DNA from: Pseudomonas sp. JUb42
GTDB taxonomy: Bacteria; Pseudomonadota; Gammaproteobacteria; Pseudomonadales; Pseudomonadaceae
Length of the DNA: 64,000 nt
Reading direction: 5' to 3'
Assembly (NCBI RefSeq): GCF_024807945.1
Contig: NZ_JANUFD010000005.1
Location: forward strand, 124,001 to 188,000
The notes under the pieces were generated by a model. The model was not told the DNA's origin. It ran no database searches and worked only from the letters and a program-made list of their open reading frames with translations. The position numbers and the translations under genes were made by a program. Positions 8,190 through 16,971 of the stretch are shown piece by piece (position 1 is the first letter of the stretch; each line of letters starts with the position of its first letter).

Positions 8190-9811
8190 GGCGCGCTGCG
8201 CTCCAGGTACACGGTGTCGTAGCTTTCGTTCAGGCTGGTGGCGGTTTGCAGCAGGTTCTTGACCTGGGTGTGATAGAGCGTAGGGAAGCGCATCTCGAAG
8301 ATCGGCGCCAGCGGCAGGTCATCGTTCAAGTGGTGCTCAAGCTCGCTATACAGCGCATTGCGCTCCGGCCCCGGTGCGATATCGGCGACTTTATTCCACA
8401 GGGCGTCGACCTGCGGGTTGCTGTAGCCGCCGACGTTATTGAAGGGTGTGCCCTTGACGATATTGTCCGAGCGATAGAGGTAGGACGTGGTCAGGTACGG
8501 GTCGCCAATCTGGAAGACGAAGTTGTAGCTCAGGTCGAAATCCCAGCTGCTGACGCGCTGATACCAGGTCGCCGCGTCAGAGGTCACTACATCGACCTTG
8601 AAACCCAGGGGTTGCAGGGACTGCTTGGTGTACTCCGCCAGACGCTCCCAGGCGCCGCCCTTCTCGCCATTGAGCAGGCGAATATGGGTCTTGCCGACAT
8701 CCACCCCGGATTCGGCGATCAGCGCCTTGGCCTTGGCCAGGTCGTAGGTGTATTGCGGCAGCTGGGCATCATGGTACGGCGTGCCGGAAGCGAAAGGCCC
8801 TTGGGCGACTTTGCCGGCGCCGAAGAAAATGTTGTCGACGATAAAGGGGCGATTCAGCGCATAGAGGATCGCCTGGCGCACCTTGGCGTTATCCAGAGGT
8901 GGCTTGCGCAGGTTGATCTGCAAAAAGGCCAGGCCAGCGTACAGCTCATAGCCTTTGTCGCTGCTGGCCACGCCGGGCAAGGCGCTCAGGCGGGCCAGAT
9001 CGGCGTAGTCGGCGTCACCGCTGCGCAGTACCTGCACGTCGTTACGCTCAAAGGCGGCGGCCCGTGACGAGGCATCGGGCAGCACATGGAAGACGATTTC
9101 GTCCAGGTACGGCAGGCCTTTCTTCCAGTAATCCGGGTTCTTCGCCAGCTTGATATAGGAACCGCGCTTCCACTCTTTGAACACGAACGGACCGGTGCCC
9201 ACCGGCTTGAGGTTGTAGGGGTTACTGCGGTAGTCGGTGCCCTCGTAGAGGTGCTTGGGCGCAATGGGCCGCAAGCCGCTGCCAAGGGCCGAGAGCAATG
9301 GCGCGAAGGGTTTCTTCAAGTGAAACACCACTTGCAGCGGGCCGGTCTTGTCGATGGACGCCACATAGTCATTGAAGATATCGGCCAGGCGCTTGTCGGA
9401 CTGCGGGTAGAACTCCTTGAAGCTGAACAGCACGTCATCGGCGCTGAACGGCTGGCCGTCATGCCAGCGCACACCGTCTTGCAGATCGAAGGTGTAGGTC
9501 AGGCCGTCCGGGGCAATGGTCCAGCTGCGCGCCAGCACCGGCTGCGGTTTGAGATCGGTGTCGAAGGTCAGCAGGCCTTGCAGGACCTTGCCGCTGACGT
9601 ACTGGGTCGCTACGTGGGTGACCAGGCCGTGCATCAGCGACGGCGGCTCGGGCTGCGACACCAGGTTCAACACGCCACCGGCCTGCGGGTCGGCCCAGGC
9701 GGGGCTGGTGGTCAGGCAGGCGCTGGTCAGCAACGCGGCACCCAGGACGCGCAGGGTCTTGCGCCAACCTGATGAGCCGGAGGGCACGGGGCGGGGAAAC
9801 AAAGTCGGCAT
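8186..9811 (-). CDS. ABC transporter substrate-binding protein, family 5 (peptide type)
   Basis: Periplasmic solute-binding protein of 541 aa (SBP_bac_5). The basic N-terminus and hydrophobic core end at SPAWA|DPQAGG, a signal peptidase I site; a LTSAC sequence inside the core is a poor lipobox. Family features are VLARSWTIAPDGLTYTF, VRWHDGQPFSADDVLFS and NPYNLKPVGTGPF. ATG at 9811 follows GGAG. First gene of a six-gene operon preceded by a sigma-54 promoter. The ligand is probably a sulfur-containing solute rather than a peptide, inferred from the monooxygenases in the operon. Confidence 0.93.
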   Translation of the reverse strand: MPTLFPRPVPSGSSGWRKTLRVLGAALLTSACLTTSPAWADPQAGGVLNLVSQPEPPSLMHGLVTHVATQYVSGKVLQGLLTFDTDLKPQPVLARSWTIAPDGLTYTFDLQDGVRWHDGQPFSADDVLFSFKEFYPQSDKRLADIFNDYVASIDKTGPLQVVFHLKKPFAPLLSALGSGLRPIAPKHLYEGTDYRSNPYNLKPVGTGPFVFKEWKRGSYIKLAKNPDYWKKGLPYLDEIVFHVLPDASSRAAAFERNDVQVLRSGDADYADLARLSALPGVASSDKGYELYAGLAFLQINLRKPPLDNAKVRQAILYALNRPFIVDNIFFGAGKVAQGPFASGTPYHDAQLPQYTYDLAKAKALIAESGVDVGKTHIRLLNGEKGGAWERLAEYTKQSLQPLGFKVDVVTSDAATWYQRVSSWDFDLSYNFVFQIGDPYLTTSYLYRSDNIVKGTPFNNVGGYSNPQVDALWNKVADIAPGPERNALYSELEHHLNDDLPLAPIFEMRFPTLYHTQVKNLLQTATSLNESYDTVYLERSAP

Positions 9812-9845
9812 GGGAACTCCAGGGCAGAAGGCAATACCTGGAGAT

Positions 9846-9861
9846 AGCAAGGCCTGTGCCA
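9846..9861 (-). promoter_or_regulatory. Sigma-54 promoter of the ABC importer operon
   Basis: The minus strand reads TGGCACAGGCCTTGCT: the -24 GG and -12 GC have the obligatory 10-nt spacing and the consensus TGGCAC/TTGCT is complete. The predicted transcription start is near 9835, about 25 nt before the ATG at 9811. Confidence 0.85.
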
Positions 9862-9979
9862 CGGGCTGCACGCCCCGCTGTGCAAGGCGTGGGCCTGATT
9901 TTGGCCGAGGTAAGTGTAGGAATTTGCACAGCTGTTTTTCCATGTTGTGGGAAAAGCAGCAGTGGCATGGGGTGATTTC

Positions 9980-10033
9980 TGTGGGACCGGCTTTAGCCGG
10001 GAAGGCGCATTCCCGGCTAAAGCCGGTCCCACA
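9980..10033. repeat. Perfect 23-bp inverted repeat (GACCGGCTTTAGCCGGGA type REP)
   Basis: Arms 9980-10002 and 10011-10033 are perfectly complementary around an 8-nt loop, and contain GGGACCGGCTTTAGCCGGGA. Half copies recur at 20309 and 28331. It lies between the two divergent sigma-54 promoters. It could affect activator looping, but is more likely a mobile REP. Confidence 0.85.
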
Positions 10034-10058
10034 GGGATTCCTGCCAACCTTTGAACAC

Positions 10059-10074
10059 TGGCACAACCCTTGCG
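10059..10074 (+). promoter_or_regulatory. Sigma-54 promoter of the TPR gene
   Basis: TGGCACAACCCTTGCG with GG (10060-10061) and GC (10072-10073) exactly 10 nt apart. The predicted start near 10085 leaves a leader of about 22 nt before ATG 10107. It is divergent from the promoter at 9846-9861. Confidence 0.83.
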
Positions 10075-10106
10075 ACAACGCCCTCATCAAGATTGAGAGC
10101 ACCCAC

Positions 10107-11489
10107 ATGACCTACGATTACCTGGGCAATCCCCTCGACAGCGAGCACCCCGCCACCGTCACCGCCATCGATGACTTCGTCGGCGGCTTCCTTGCCTATG
10201 AACCCCGCGCCCTGAATATCATCGCGGCCGCCGACGCCAACGCAGGGTCAGCACTGGCCAATGCCTTTGCCGGTTTGCTGATGATGTTCAGCGAATCCCC
10301 TGAAGGACCGCAACTGGCGGCGGTCTATCAACAACGCGCCGAAGCGGCCAAGCCCTCTGAAGCCAGCCGCGCCGGGCGGTATCTGCAATTGCTGCGCGCC
10401 TGGCGCCTGGATGATCTGCCTCGGGCAATCGCCATCAGCGAAAACCTGGTAACCACCTTTACCCGCGACCTGCTGGCGGTGAAGCTCGCCCAGTATTTCC
10501 ACTTCAATAGCGGTAACTGGCCAGCGATGTTGCGGGTGGCCGTGCAGGCGGTGGAGCACGCGGCCGATATCGCCCATACCCACGGCATGCTGGCCTTCGC
10601 CTACGAACAATGCCATCTGCTCGACCAGGCCGAAACCGCCGCCCGCCAGGCCCTGCATTTGCTGCCCAGCGAACCCTGGGCCCAACATGCCCTGGCTCAT
10701 GTGATGCTGACCCAGGGGCGCATCGAAGAGGGCACGGCGTTTTTCGAGGAGGTAAGCGAGGGCTGGGACGGTCTGAATTCCTTTATGTACACCCATAACT
10801 GGTGGCATCTGGCGCTGTTTCATCTGGCGCGTGGCCGCCACGCCCGGGTGCTGGAGATTTACGACCGGCATGTCTGGGGCATCTTCCCCGAGTACTCCCA
10901 GGACCAGATCGGCGCCGTATCGCTGCTGACCCGCATGGAGCTGTCGGGCATCGACGTCGGCGAACGCTGGCAGGCCGTCGGCCACTACCTGTTGGCGCGG
11001 GTCGGCGATACCGTGCAGCCGTTTCTCAGCCTGCAATACCTCTATGGCCTGGCCCGGGCCGGACACAAGGATGCAGCGGCGCAGCTGCTCCAGGCCCTCG
11101 ACGCCCAGGCTGGAGCGGCGCCCGCCTACAGCCGTGATGTCTGGCGCGATATCACCCTGCCCGTCGCCCACGGCCTGCTGGCCCATGCCTATCAAGACGA
11201 CTCAACCGCGGCCCGCTTGCTGGGCGACACCCTGCCCGCCTTGAACGCCATTGGTGGCAGCCACGCCCAGCGCGACCTGTTTGCCCTGATCGAACTGGAC
11301 GCCCGGCTCAATGCCGGGGATTGGCAGGCAGCGCAGCAGACCCTGGAAGTGCGCCGTCGCTATGACCCGTGGGATGTTCCGACCAATCAGAGCCTGGAGC
11401 GGGTCTATACGGCGTTGCAGTTGCCGGGGGAAGCGCGACGGGCTGCGGGGCGGGTGGTACAGGCGTTGTCGGGGGTGATTCCGGCTTGA
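10107..11489 (+). CDS. TPR-repeat protein of the TTC38 type
   Basis: A 460-aa helical repeat protein. Repeats are visible as paired helices (AIAISENLVTTFTRDLLAVKLAQ, and about 170-215 HGMLAFAYEQCHLLDQAETAARQAL), followed by the TTC38-like signature THNWWHLALFHLARGRHARVLEIYD. No signal peptide, so probably cytoplasmic. The biochemical role of this family in bacteria is not established to my knowledge. Start at 10107 is taken because it is the first ATG after the sigma-54 promoter; the preceding ribosome site is weak (GAGAG). Its sigma-54 promoter ties it to the sulfur locus. Confidence 0.85.
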   Translation: MTYDYLGNPLDSEHPATVTAIDDFVGGFLAYEPRALNIIAAADANAGSALANAFAGLLMMFSESPEGPQLAAVYQQRAEAAKPSEASRAGRYLQLLRAWRLDDLPRAIAISENLVTTFTRDLLAVKLAQYFHFNSGNWPAMLRVAVQAVEHAADIAHTHGMLAFAYEQCHLLDQAETAARQALHLLPSEPWAQHALAHVMLTQGRIEEGTAFFEEVSEGWDGLNSFMYTHNWWHLALFHLARGRHARVLEIYDRHVWGIFPEYSQDQIGAVSLLTRMELSGIDVGERWQAVGHYLLARVGDTVQPFLSLQYLYGLARAGHKDAAAQLLQALDAQAGAAPAYSRDVWRDITLPVAHGLLAHAYQDDSTAARLLGDTLPALNAIGGSHAQRDLFALIELDARLNAGDWQAAQQTLEVRRRYDPWDVPTNQSLERVYTALQLPGEARRAAGRVVQALSGVIPA

Positions 11490-11549
11490 CCGCGGCCGTC
11501 AGGGGCCGCCGAATAACACCACAACCTGATGATCTTTAATACGGCTCTT

Positions 11550-11639
11550 GTGGGAGCGAATTCATTCGCGAAAGCGGTATCGCTGGCAATAGAGATGTGT
11601 CGAACGTACCGGCCTCTTCGCGAATGAATTCGCTCCCAC
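11550..11639. repeat. REP palindrome (GGGAGCGAATTCATTCGCG type)
   Basis: Arms at 11550-11572 and 11617-11639 are inverted copies of GGGAGCGAATTCATTCGCGA. This is a different REP subtype from the GCTTGCCCGC elements. It lies between the convergent TPR and peptidase genes; no other signal is seen in 11490-11729. Confidence 0.85.
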
Positions 11640-11729
11640 GAGATTGGCCCCCTGCCCCGGTTAGTGTTTGCTGCGTGACAGCGCGGCGTCCTAGACGGGG
11701 CGGGATCTCCCACAGAACACCTCACATTT

Positions 11730-12722
11730 TCAATATTTTCCTCGATAAACCCCGCGCGCAATCGCCCTGGCCACGCAATCCGCCGCTGCCGAGCCCAACC
11801 GCCCCACATCCACCTGGCGCCGTGGCCCGCTGGCAATCTCTTGCGCGCCGGAGGCCAGGGCGAACACTGTGTCGCCATCAAACGGCAGATGGGCCGGGCG
11901 TACGGCGCGGGCAATGCCGTCCTGGGCCATGATCGCCAGGCGTGTGCATTCGGCAGTGGTCAGCCGGGCATTGCAGGCCACCACCACCAGCGTGGTATTG
12001 GCTCCGGTCTGCAAGCGCCCCATTGCATCGAGGCGCGACAGTTCGGGAATCGGCTCGGCGACCTGCTGCTGAAAATCCGGACGATGGCCGCCGAATTCAC
12101 CGTCCACTTCCCAAGGCCAGGCCCAGAAGGTTTCGCCGTCAGGCATATAGACCGAGCCGATGGGGTTGGCCACGGCCAGGGCGGCGACGATCAGGCCGTC
12201 GCCCAGATCCAGGGACGCCGACCCCAGGCCGCCCGGCAGGATCCCCGCCATGGCCCCTACCCCGGCACCCACCCGGCCTTCGGCAATTTCCTTGCCAGCA
12301 GCGTTCAAGGCGCTAAAACCCAGACGCCGATACGGCGGCTCCAACCCCCAGTGCTTGTTACCGGCATTGGCCAGGTCATGCAGCACCGCCGCCGGCACGA
12401 TGGGGATCGCCGGAGCCCCGGCGTGCAATTGCAGACCGACGCCTTCGGCCGATAACGCTGCCGCCACCGCATCCGCCGCGCCCAGGCCAAAGACCGAGCC
12501 GCCGGAAAACACCAGGGCATGCAACTGGCCGACCATATTCTGCGGCTCCAGGGCCGCCGTCTCGCGCCCGCCGGGGCCACCGCCGCGGATATCCACCCCG
12601 GCGGTCCAGGCGCCAGCGGTGCGGATCACCGTCACCCCGGTCTGGGCGGCAGGATCCTCGGCATGGCCGACCAACAGGCCGGGAATATCGGTAAGCGAAT
12701 TGCGGGGGCCGGGAAGCGGCAT
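11730..12722 (-). CDS. P1-family (DmpA-like) aminopeptidase
   Basis: N-terminal-nucleophile hydrolase of 330 aa, peptidase family S58/P1. The chain is expected to cleave itself before the Thr in GANTTL (240-245), freeing the nucleophile; other motifs are NSLTDIPGLLVGHAE at the start and VFSGGSVFGLGAADAV. Start 12722 is chosen because GGAG lies 6 nt upstream; ATGs at 12728 and 12734 lack a usable site. It has its own sigma-54 promoter, divergent from that of the TonB receptor, so it may hydrolyse an imported amide or peptide-linked sulfur compound (inference). Confidence 0.87.
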   Translation of the reverse strand: MPLPGPRNSLTDIPGLLVGHAEDPAAQTGVTVIRTAGAWTAGVDIRGGGPGGRETAALEPQNMVGQLHALVFSGGSVFGLGAADAVAAALSAEGVGLQLHAGAPAIPIVPAAVLHDLANAGNKHWGLEPPYRRLGFSALNAAGKEIAEGRVGAGVGAMAGILPGGLGSASLDLGDGLIVAALAVANPIGSVYMPDGETFWAWPWEVDGEFGGHRPDFQQQVAEPIPELSRLDAMGRLQTGANTTLVVVACNARLTTAECTRLAIMAQDGIARAVRPAHLPFDGDTVFALASGAQEIASGPRRQVDVGRLGSAAADCVARAIARGVYRGKY

Positions 12723-12759
12723 GGACATCTCCATCAACTGAATGCGATGCCTGGGCCAG

Positions 12760-12775
12760 AGCAAGCGCTGTGCCA
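12760..12775 (-). promoter_or_regulatory. Sigma-54 promoter of the P1 peptidase
   Basis: The minus strand reads TGGCACAGCGCTTGCT with GG/GC spacing of 10. It is identical over 19 nt (ATGGCACAGCGCTTGCTCT) to the divergent promoter at 12928. Predicted start near 12750. Confidence 0.85.
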
Positions 12776-12927
12776 TGCGCCGATGCGGCGTATCCATGGG
12801 TTGGTGCTTGTGTTTATCCAGCAATGCACTGGCCAAAAACCAACAGCCTGATCCGCGACTGTTAAAAAAACACCAATGCACGCCAGCCATATAACGCAAC
12901 CGACTAATAAATAAGGATTTTCTCGAA

Positions 12928-12943
12928 TGGCACAGCGCTTGCT
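12928..12943 (+). promoter_or_regulatory. Sigma-54 promoter of the TonB receptor operon
   Basis: TGGCACAGCGCTTGCT, GG at 12929-12930 and GC at 12941-12942. Predicted start near 12954, giving a leader of about 174 nt before ATG 13128. The 150-bp interval 12776-12927 must hold the activator sites for both divergent promoters; GTTGGT near 12796 and an ACCAAC about 45 nt later form a loose inverted pair there. No gene is seen in 12944-13127. Confidence 0.85.
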
Positions 12944-13127
12944 CTAGTGCAGTACCAGAGCTTGAGACCGCAAGGCCGTCCGATCGACGCGACAGCCCGG
13001 CAACAAGCCGTTACCCCACTTAACGCACGACTCTTACGCCTTGCTCCAGAGCAACGCGAGTCAGCCATCGAGGTGGCTCGGCAACCCAACAGGGTACCGA
13101 CCGCAGACCCATTGGAGTTTCATCTAC

Positions 13128-15557
13128 ATGAGCAACATCGCTGCCGGTCCCGCCCGGTCTTCCCGCAAACTGTTCACCCATTCGCTACTATTCCTGGCCG
13201 TCTGCGAAGCCTCCGGCTACAGCGCCCTGGCCCTGGCCGCCGACAAGAGCGACAACCCCCTGGACACCGTGGTCGTGGTCGGTAACCGCGGCCAGGCCCG
13301 CACCCTGGCCGAAAGCCCGTCGCCGGTGGACGTGATTTCCGGCAGCCAGCTGCAGGCCACAGGGCAAGGCGACCTGACCCGCGCCCTGAGCCGGGTGCTG
13401 CCATCGCTGAACCTGCCCGCGTCCTCCGGTTTCGGCTCGACCTCGGTGGTACGGCCGATCACCCTGCGCGGCCTCAATGGCGATCAGGTGCTGGTGCTGG
13501 TCAACGGCAAGCGCCGTCACAACAGCGCGCTGCTCAACAACGCCACTTCGCTGAACTCCGGCTCGCAACCGGTGGACCTGGACATGATCCCCACCGCCCT
13601 GGTGGACCATGTCGAAGTCCTGCGTGATGGCGCGTCGGCGCAGTACGGCTCCGACGCCATCGGCGGCGTGATCAACGTGGTGCTCAAGCAACAGGATCAT
13701 GGCGGCAGCCTGTCCACCACCTACGGCCAGAACTACGAAAATGGCGACGGCGAAACCGTGCGCCAGACCGGCAACGTCGGCCTCGCCCTGCCCAACGACG
13801 GTTTCATCAACCTGGGCCTGGACGTGAAGAAGCAGCGCGTCTCCGACCGTTCCGACGCGGCGCCCTACACCGACGCCGCCGGCAACACCAGCAGCCAGCA
13901 CACTTACTACGGCACCGGCCTGCCGGAGGCGCGCAACTTCAGCCTGGGCTACAACGCCGAGCTGCCCATCGGCGACCAGACCCTGTACTCCAACGCCACC
14001 TATACCCGGCGCAACTCGGAAAAACCCCTGGCGTTCCACCAGCCATCGAGCTTCAACGGCATTGCCACGCCCTATCCGGAAGGCAAGGAAGACACCTTGC
14101 GTTTCATCGAAAACGACTTCCAGTTCACCTTCGGGGACAAGGGCCAGGCGGCGGGCTGGGACTACGACCTGTCGACCACCTACGGCCAGGACCACGCCGA
14201 AGCCACCCTGCGCGATACCTATAACCTGAGCTACGGCATCAACTCGCCAACCTCGGTGGACACCGGGGTGAAAACCTTCAGCCAGTGGACCAACAACATC
14301 GACCTGACCCGCGCCTTCGACCTCGGCCTGGCCAAGCCGACGCAGATTTCCTGGGGCCTGGAACAACGCTACGAAAGCTACAAGATCGGCAAGGGTGACT
14401 ACGAGTCCTACGCCAGCGGCCCGTTCACCACGGGCACCAATGGCGCGCTGATCGCACCGGGGACCATCTCCGGCGCCGGTACCACCCCGGCCGACGCCGC
14501 CGAACGCGGGCGCACCAGCTACGCCGGTTATGGCGAGATCGGCCAGGACCTGACCGACAAATGGCATGTGGACCTGGCCGGGCGCTACGAGCACTACAAC
14601 GACGGTTCCGGCGTGACCACCAATGGCAAGCTGTCGACCCGCTACCAGTTGACGCCGATCCTGGCGATTCGCGGCACCGCCAGCACCGGCTTCCGTGCGC
14701 CGTCCCTGGCCCAGCAGATCTACAGCTCGACGTCGCAGACCTCGGTCAACGGCAACCTGTTCGACTATCGCAACGTCGCCGTCGACTCCGACGTCGCCAA
14801 GGCCCTGGGCGCCTCGACCCTGAAACCGGAGAAATCCACCAACTACAGCCTCGGCCTCACCCTGCAACCCAGTGATGTCACCAGCCTTACGCTGGATGCC
14901 TACCAGATCAAGGTCCGCGACCGCATCGCCCAGACCGGCTACCTGGGCGGCACCCCGGCGATCCAGCAGATCCTCGCCAATGCCGGGCTGAATCCGAACC
15001 AGGCGGTGACCTACTTCACCAACGCCCTGGACACCACCACCCGTGGCGTCGATATCGTCGGCGACTACCGCCAGGACCTCGGTGCCTATGGCCGCCTGCG
15101 CTACACCCTGGGCTTTAACTGGAACACCACCGAGATCGACAGCATCCATGCCTCCAGCGTGGCCCAGGCGGCTCTCGGCCCGACCGGTGGCTACGATCGC
15201 CAGCGCCAGGGCAACCTCAAGCACGGCACGCCGGAGTCCCGCACCCTGCTGGGCGCGACCTGGGATATCGACAAGTACACCGTGGGCCTGAACCTGACTC
15301 GCTACGGCGAGTACACCGAATACGGCACCGCCGAGCAGTACGACATCACCCATGGCGCCGCCTGGATCACCGACCTCAACGTCGACTACCACCTGACCAG
15401 CAACATCACCCTCAATGCCGGGGCCAACAACCTGTTCAACAAGTACCCAGAGCGCACCAACCTGGCCAGCGCCTCCGGCGGCTTCCCCTACGGCACCTTC
15501 TCGCCGTACGGCACCACCGGCGGCTACTGGTACACCGGCGTGACCTACAACTTCTAA
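13128..15557 (+). CDS. TonB-dependent receptor
   Basis: Outer-membrane receptor of 809 aa. N-terminal signal peptide ending ALALAADKS, TonB-box-like DTVVVVGN, plug domain with VLVNGKRRHNSALLNN and RDGASAQYGSDAIGGVINV, then a 22-strand barrel ending in GGYWYTGVTYNF with the typical terminal Phe. Start 13128 has GGAG about 10 nt upstream; the frame is open slightly further up. It heads the plus-strand sulfur block and is driven by a sigma-54 promoter. Paralogue of the truncated receptor at 1-425. Ligand not known. Confidence 0.94.
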   Translation: MSNIAAGPARSSRKLFTHSLLFLAVCEASGYSALALAADKSDNPLDTVVVVGNRGQARTLAESPSPVDVISGSQLQATGQGDLTRALSRVLPSLNLPASSGFGSTSVVRPITLRGLNGDQVLVLVNGKRRHNSALLNNATSLNSGSQPVDLDMIPTALVDHVEVLRDGASAQYGSDAIGGVINVVLKQQDHGGSLSTTYGQNYENGDGETVRQTGNVGLALPNDGFINLGLDVKKQRVSDRSDAAPYTDAAGNTSSQHTYYGTGLPEARNFSLGYNAELPIGDQTLYSNATYTRRNSEKPLAFHQPSSFNGIATPYPEGKEDTLRFIENDFQFTFGDKGQAAGWDYDLSTTYGQDHAEATLRDTYNLSYGINSPTSVDTGVKTFSQWTNNIDLTRAFDLGLAKPTQISWGLEQRYESYKIGKGDYESYASGPFTTGTNGALIAPGTISGAGTTPADAAERGRTSYAGYGEIGQDLTDKWHVDLAGRYEHYNDGSGVTTNGKLSTRYQLTPILAIRGTASTGFRAPSLAQQIYSSTSQTSVNGNLFDYRNVAVDSDVAKALGASTLKPEKSTNYSLGLTLQPSDVTSLTLDAYQIKVRDRIAQTGYLGGTPAIQQILANAGLNPNQAVTYFTNALDTTTRGVDIVGDYRQDLGAYGRLRYTLGFNWNTTEIDSIHASSVAQAALGPTGGYDRQRQGNLKHGTPESRTLLGATWDIDKYTVGLNLTRYGEYTEYGTAEQYDITHGAAWITDLNVDYHLTSNITLNAGANNLFNKYPERTNLASASGGFPYGTFSPYGTTGGYWYTGVTYNF

Positions 15558-15565
15558 CCCTGCCC

Positions 15566-15600
15566 GCCCTTGCCACCGCGCGGTGGCAAGGGCCTTTTTT
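15566..15600 (+). terminator. Strong intrinsic terminator / attenuator after the receptor gene
   Basis: A 13-bp perfect stem GCCCTTGCCACCG with CGGTGGCAAGGGC (15566-15578 and 15581-15593), then C and T6. It sits between the receptor stop and the next ATG (15616), so it probably reduces rather than abolishes expression of the monooxygenase genes, a usual device when a receptor is needed in larger amounts. Confidence 0.88.
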
Positions 15601-15615
15601 CGAGGGAGACCTGTC

Positions 15616-16971
15616 ATGAGTCGTCGTACCGACCAGATCAAACTGGGTGCATTTCTGGCCAATAGCGGCCATCACGTCGCCGCTTGGCGCCATCCCCTGG
15701 CCCAGGCCGATGCCAGCCAGGATTTCGAGCACTTCAAGCACATCGCCCAGACCGCCGAGCGCGGCAAGTTCGATGCGCTGTTTATCGCTGACGTCGTCGC
15801 GGTCTGGGGCCATCACCTCGATGCCCTGAGCCGCACCGCCCGGGCCGAGCATTTCGAGCCGCTGACGCTGATGTCGGCCCTGGCCTCGGTCACTAGCCAT
15901 ATCGGCCTGATCGCCACGGCCACCACCAGTTATAACGAGCCGTACCATATCGCCCGCAAGTTCGCCTCCCTGGATCACCTGTCCAAGGGCCGCGCGGCGT
16001 GGAACCTGGTGACCTCGGTGGTCAGCGACGAAGCGTGGAATTTCGGCCGTGAGGAGCATATCGACCACGGCGACCGCTATCAGCGCGCCGAGGAGTTCCA
16101 CGACGTCGTGCAAGGCCTGTGGGACAGCTGGGAAGACGACGCCTTCATTCGCGACAAGGAAAGCGGCCTGTATTTCGATGAACAGAAGCTCCATGTGCTC
16201 AACCACAAGGGCACGCACTTTTCCGTACGCGGCCCGCTCAATGTGGCGCGCCCGCCTCAGGGTCATCCGGTGCTGGTGCAGGCGGGCGCTTCGGAGCCGG
16301 GCAAGCAACTGGCGGCCAGGGTCGCCGAAGTGATCTTTGCTGTCAGCCATGAAATTCCGCCGGCCCAGGCGTTCTACAGTGATATCAAGTCCCGCGCCGC
16401 TGCCCTGGGCCGTGATCCGGATGGCATCAAGATCCTGCCCGGCATCACCCCGTTCATTGGCGAAACCCGCGAGCAGGCCCAGGCCTTGTTCGAGGAATTC
16501 CAGGCCCTGATCGATCCGGTATTGGGCCTGCGCCTGCTGGCTGACACCCTGGGTGACGATATCGACTTGTCCGGCCATGACCTCGACGGCCCGCTGCCGC
16601 CCACCGAGCCGGGGCAACGCGGCAGCCGCCGGGACAAGGTGCTGGAACTGGCGCGCAGCAAGAACCTGAGCATTCGCCAGCTCTATCTGCATCTGGCGGC
16701 GGGCAACCCGGTGATCGGCACCGCCACCGATGTAGCCGATACCCTTGAAGCCTGGTTCGAAGCCCGGGCCTGTGACGGCTTCAACGTGTTCTTCCCGTAT
16801 TTCCCCGGCGCCATCGAGCTGTTCGTTGATCAGGTCATCCCCGAACTGCAACGCCGTGGGCTGTTCCGCACTGAATACGAAGGCACCACCCTGCGGGAAA
16901 ACCTCGGCCTGCCGCGTCCGGCCAACACCCTGTCGCAGCGAAGGAAAATCGCCGATGCGGTGGCTTCATGA
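15616..16971 (+). CDS. FMN-dependent monooxygenase, NtaA/SnaA/DszA family
   Basis: LLM-class flavin monooxygenase (451 aa). Motifs: LGAFLANSGHHVAAWRHP, ERGKFDALFIADVVAVWG, TTSYNEPYHIARKFASLDHL and KGRAAWNLVTSV, all typical of the NtaA branch that acts with a separate flavin reductase on C-S or C-N bonds. ATG 15616 has GGGAG upstream. It is clearly paralogous to 3412-4695 but has the normal family C-terminus (LRENLGLPRP). The stop overlaps the next start (ATGA). Substrate inferred as an organosulfur compound. Confidence 0.92.
   Translation: MSRRTDQIKLGAFLANSGHHVAAWRHPLAQADASQDFEHFKHIAQTAERGKFDALFIADVVAVWGHHLDALSRTARAEHFEPLTLMSALASVTSHIGLIATATTSYNEPYHIARKFASLDHLSKGRAAWNLVTSVVSDEAWNFGREEHIDHGDRYQRAEEFHDVVQGLWDSWEDDAFIRDKESGLYFDEQKLHVLNHKGTHFSVRGPLNVARPPQGHPVLVQAGASEPGKQLAARVAEVIFAVSHEIPPAQAFYSDIKSRAAALGRDPDGIKILPGITPFIGETREQAQALFEEFQALIDPVLGLRLLADTLGDDIDLSGHDLDGPLPPTEPGQRGSRRDKVLELARSKNLSIRQLYLHLAAGNPVIGTATDVADTLEAWFEARACDGFNVFFPYFPGAIELFVDQVIPELQRRGLFRTEYEGTTLRENLGLPRPANTLSQRRKIADAVAS

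Noticed and set aside
9980..10033. Intrinsic terminator or activator-binding site
   Set aside because: The perfect palindrome has no T run and its arms recur elsewhere as REP halves, so it is called a repeat.
13188..15662. Long (824-aa) minus-strand open frame antisense to the TonB receptor
   Set aside because: Gly/Val/Ala/Gln-rich antisense artefact of high G+C coding sequence. The plus strand is an unmistakable receptor.
15436..16851. 471-aa antisense frame over the NtaA-type gene
   Set aside because: Same antisense artefact; no recognisable domain, and the sense strand has clear family motifs.
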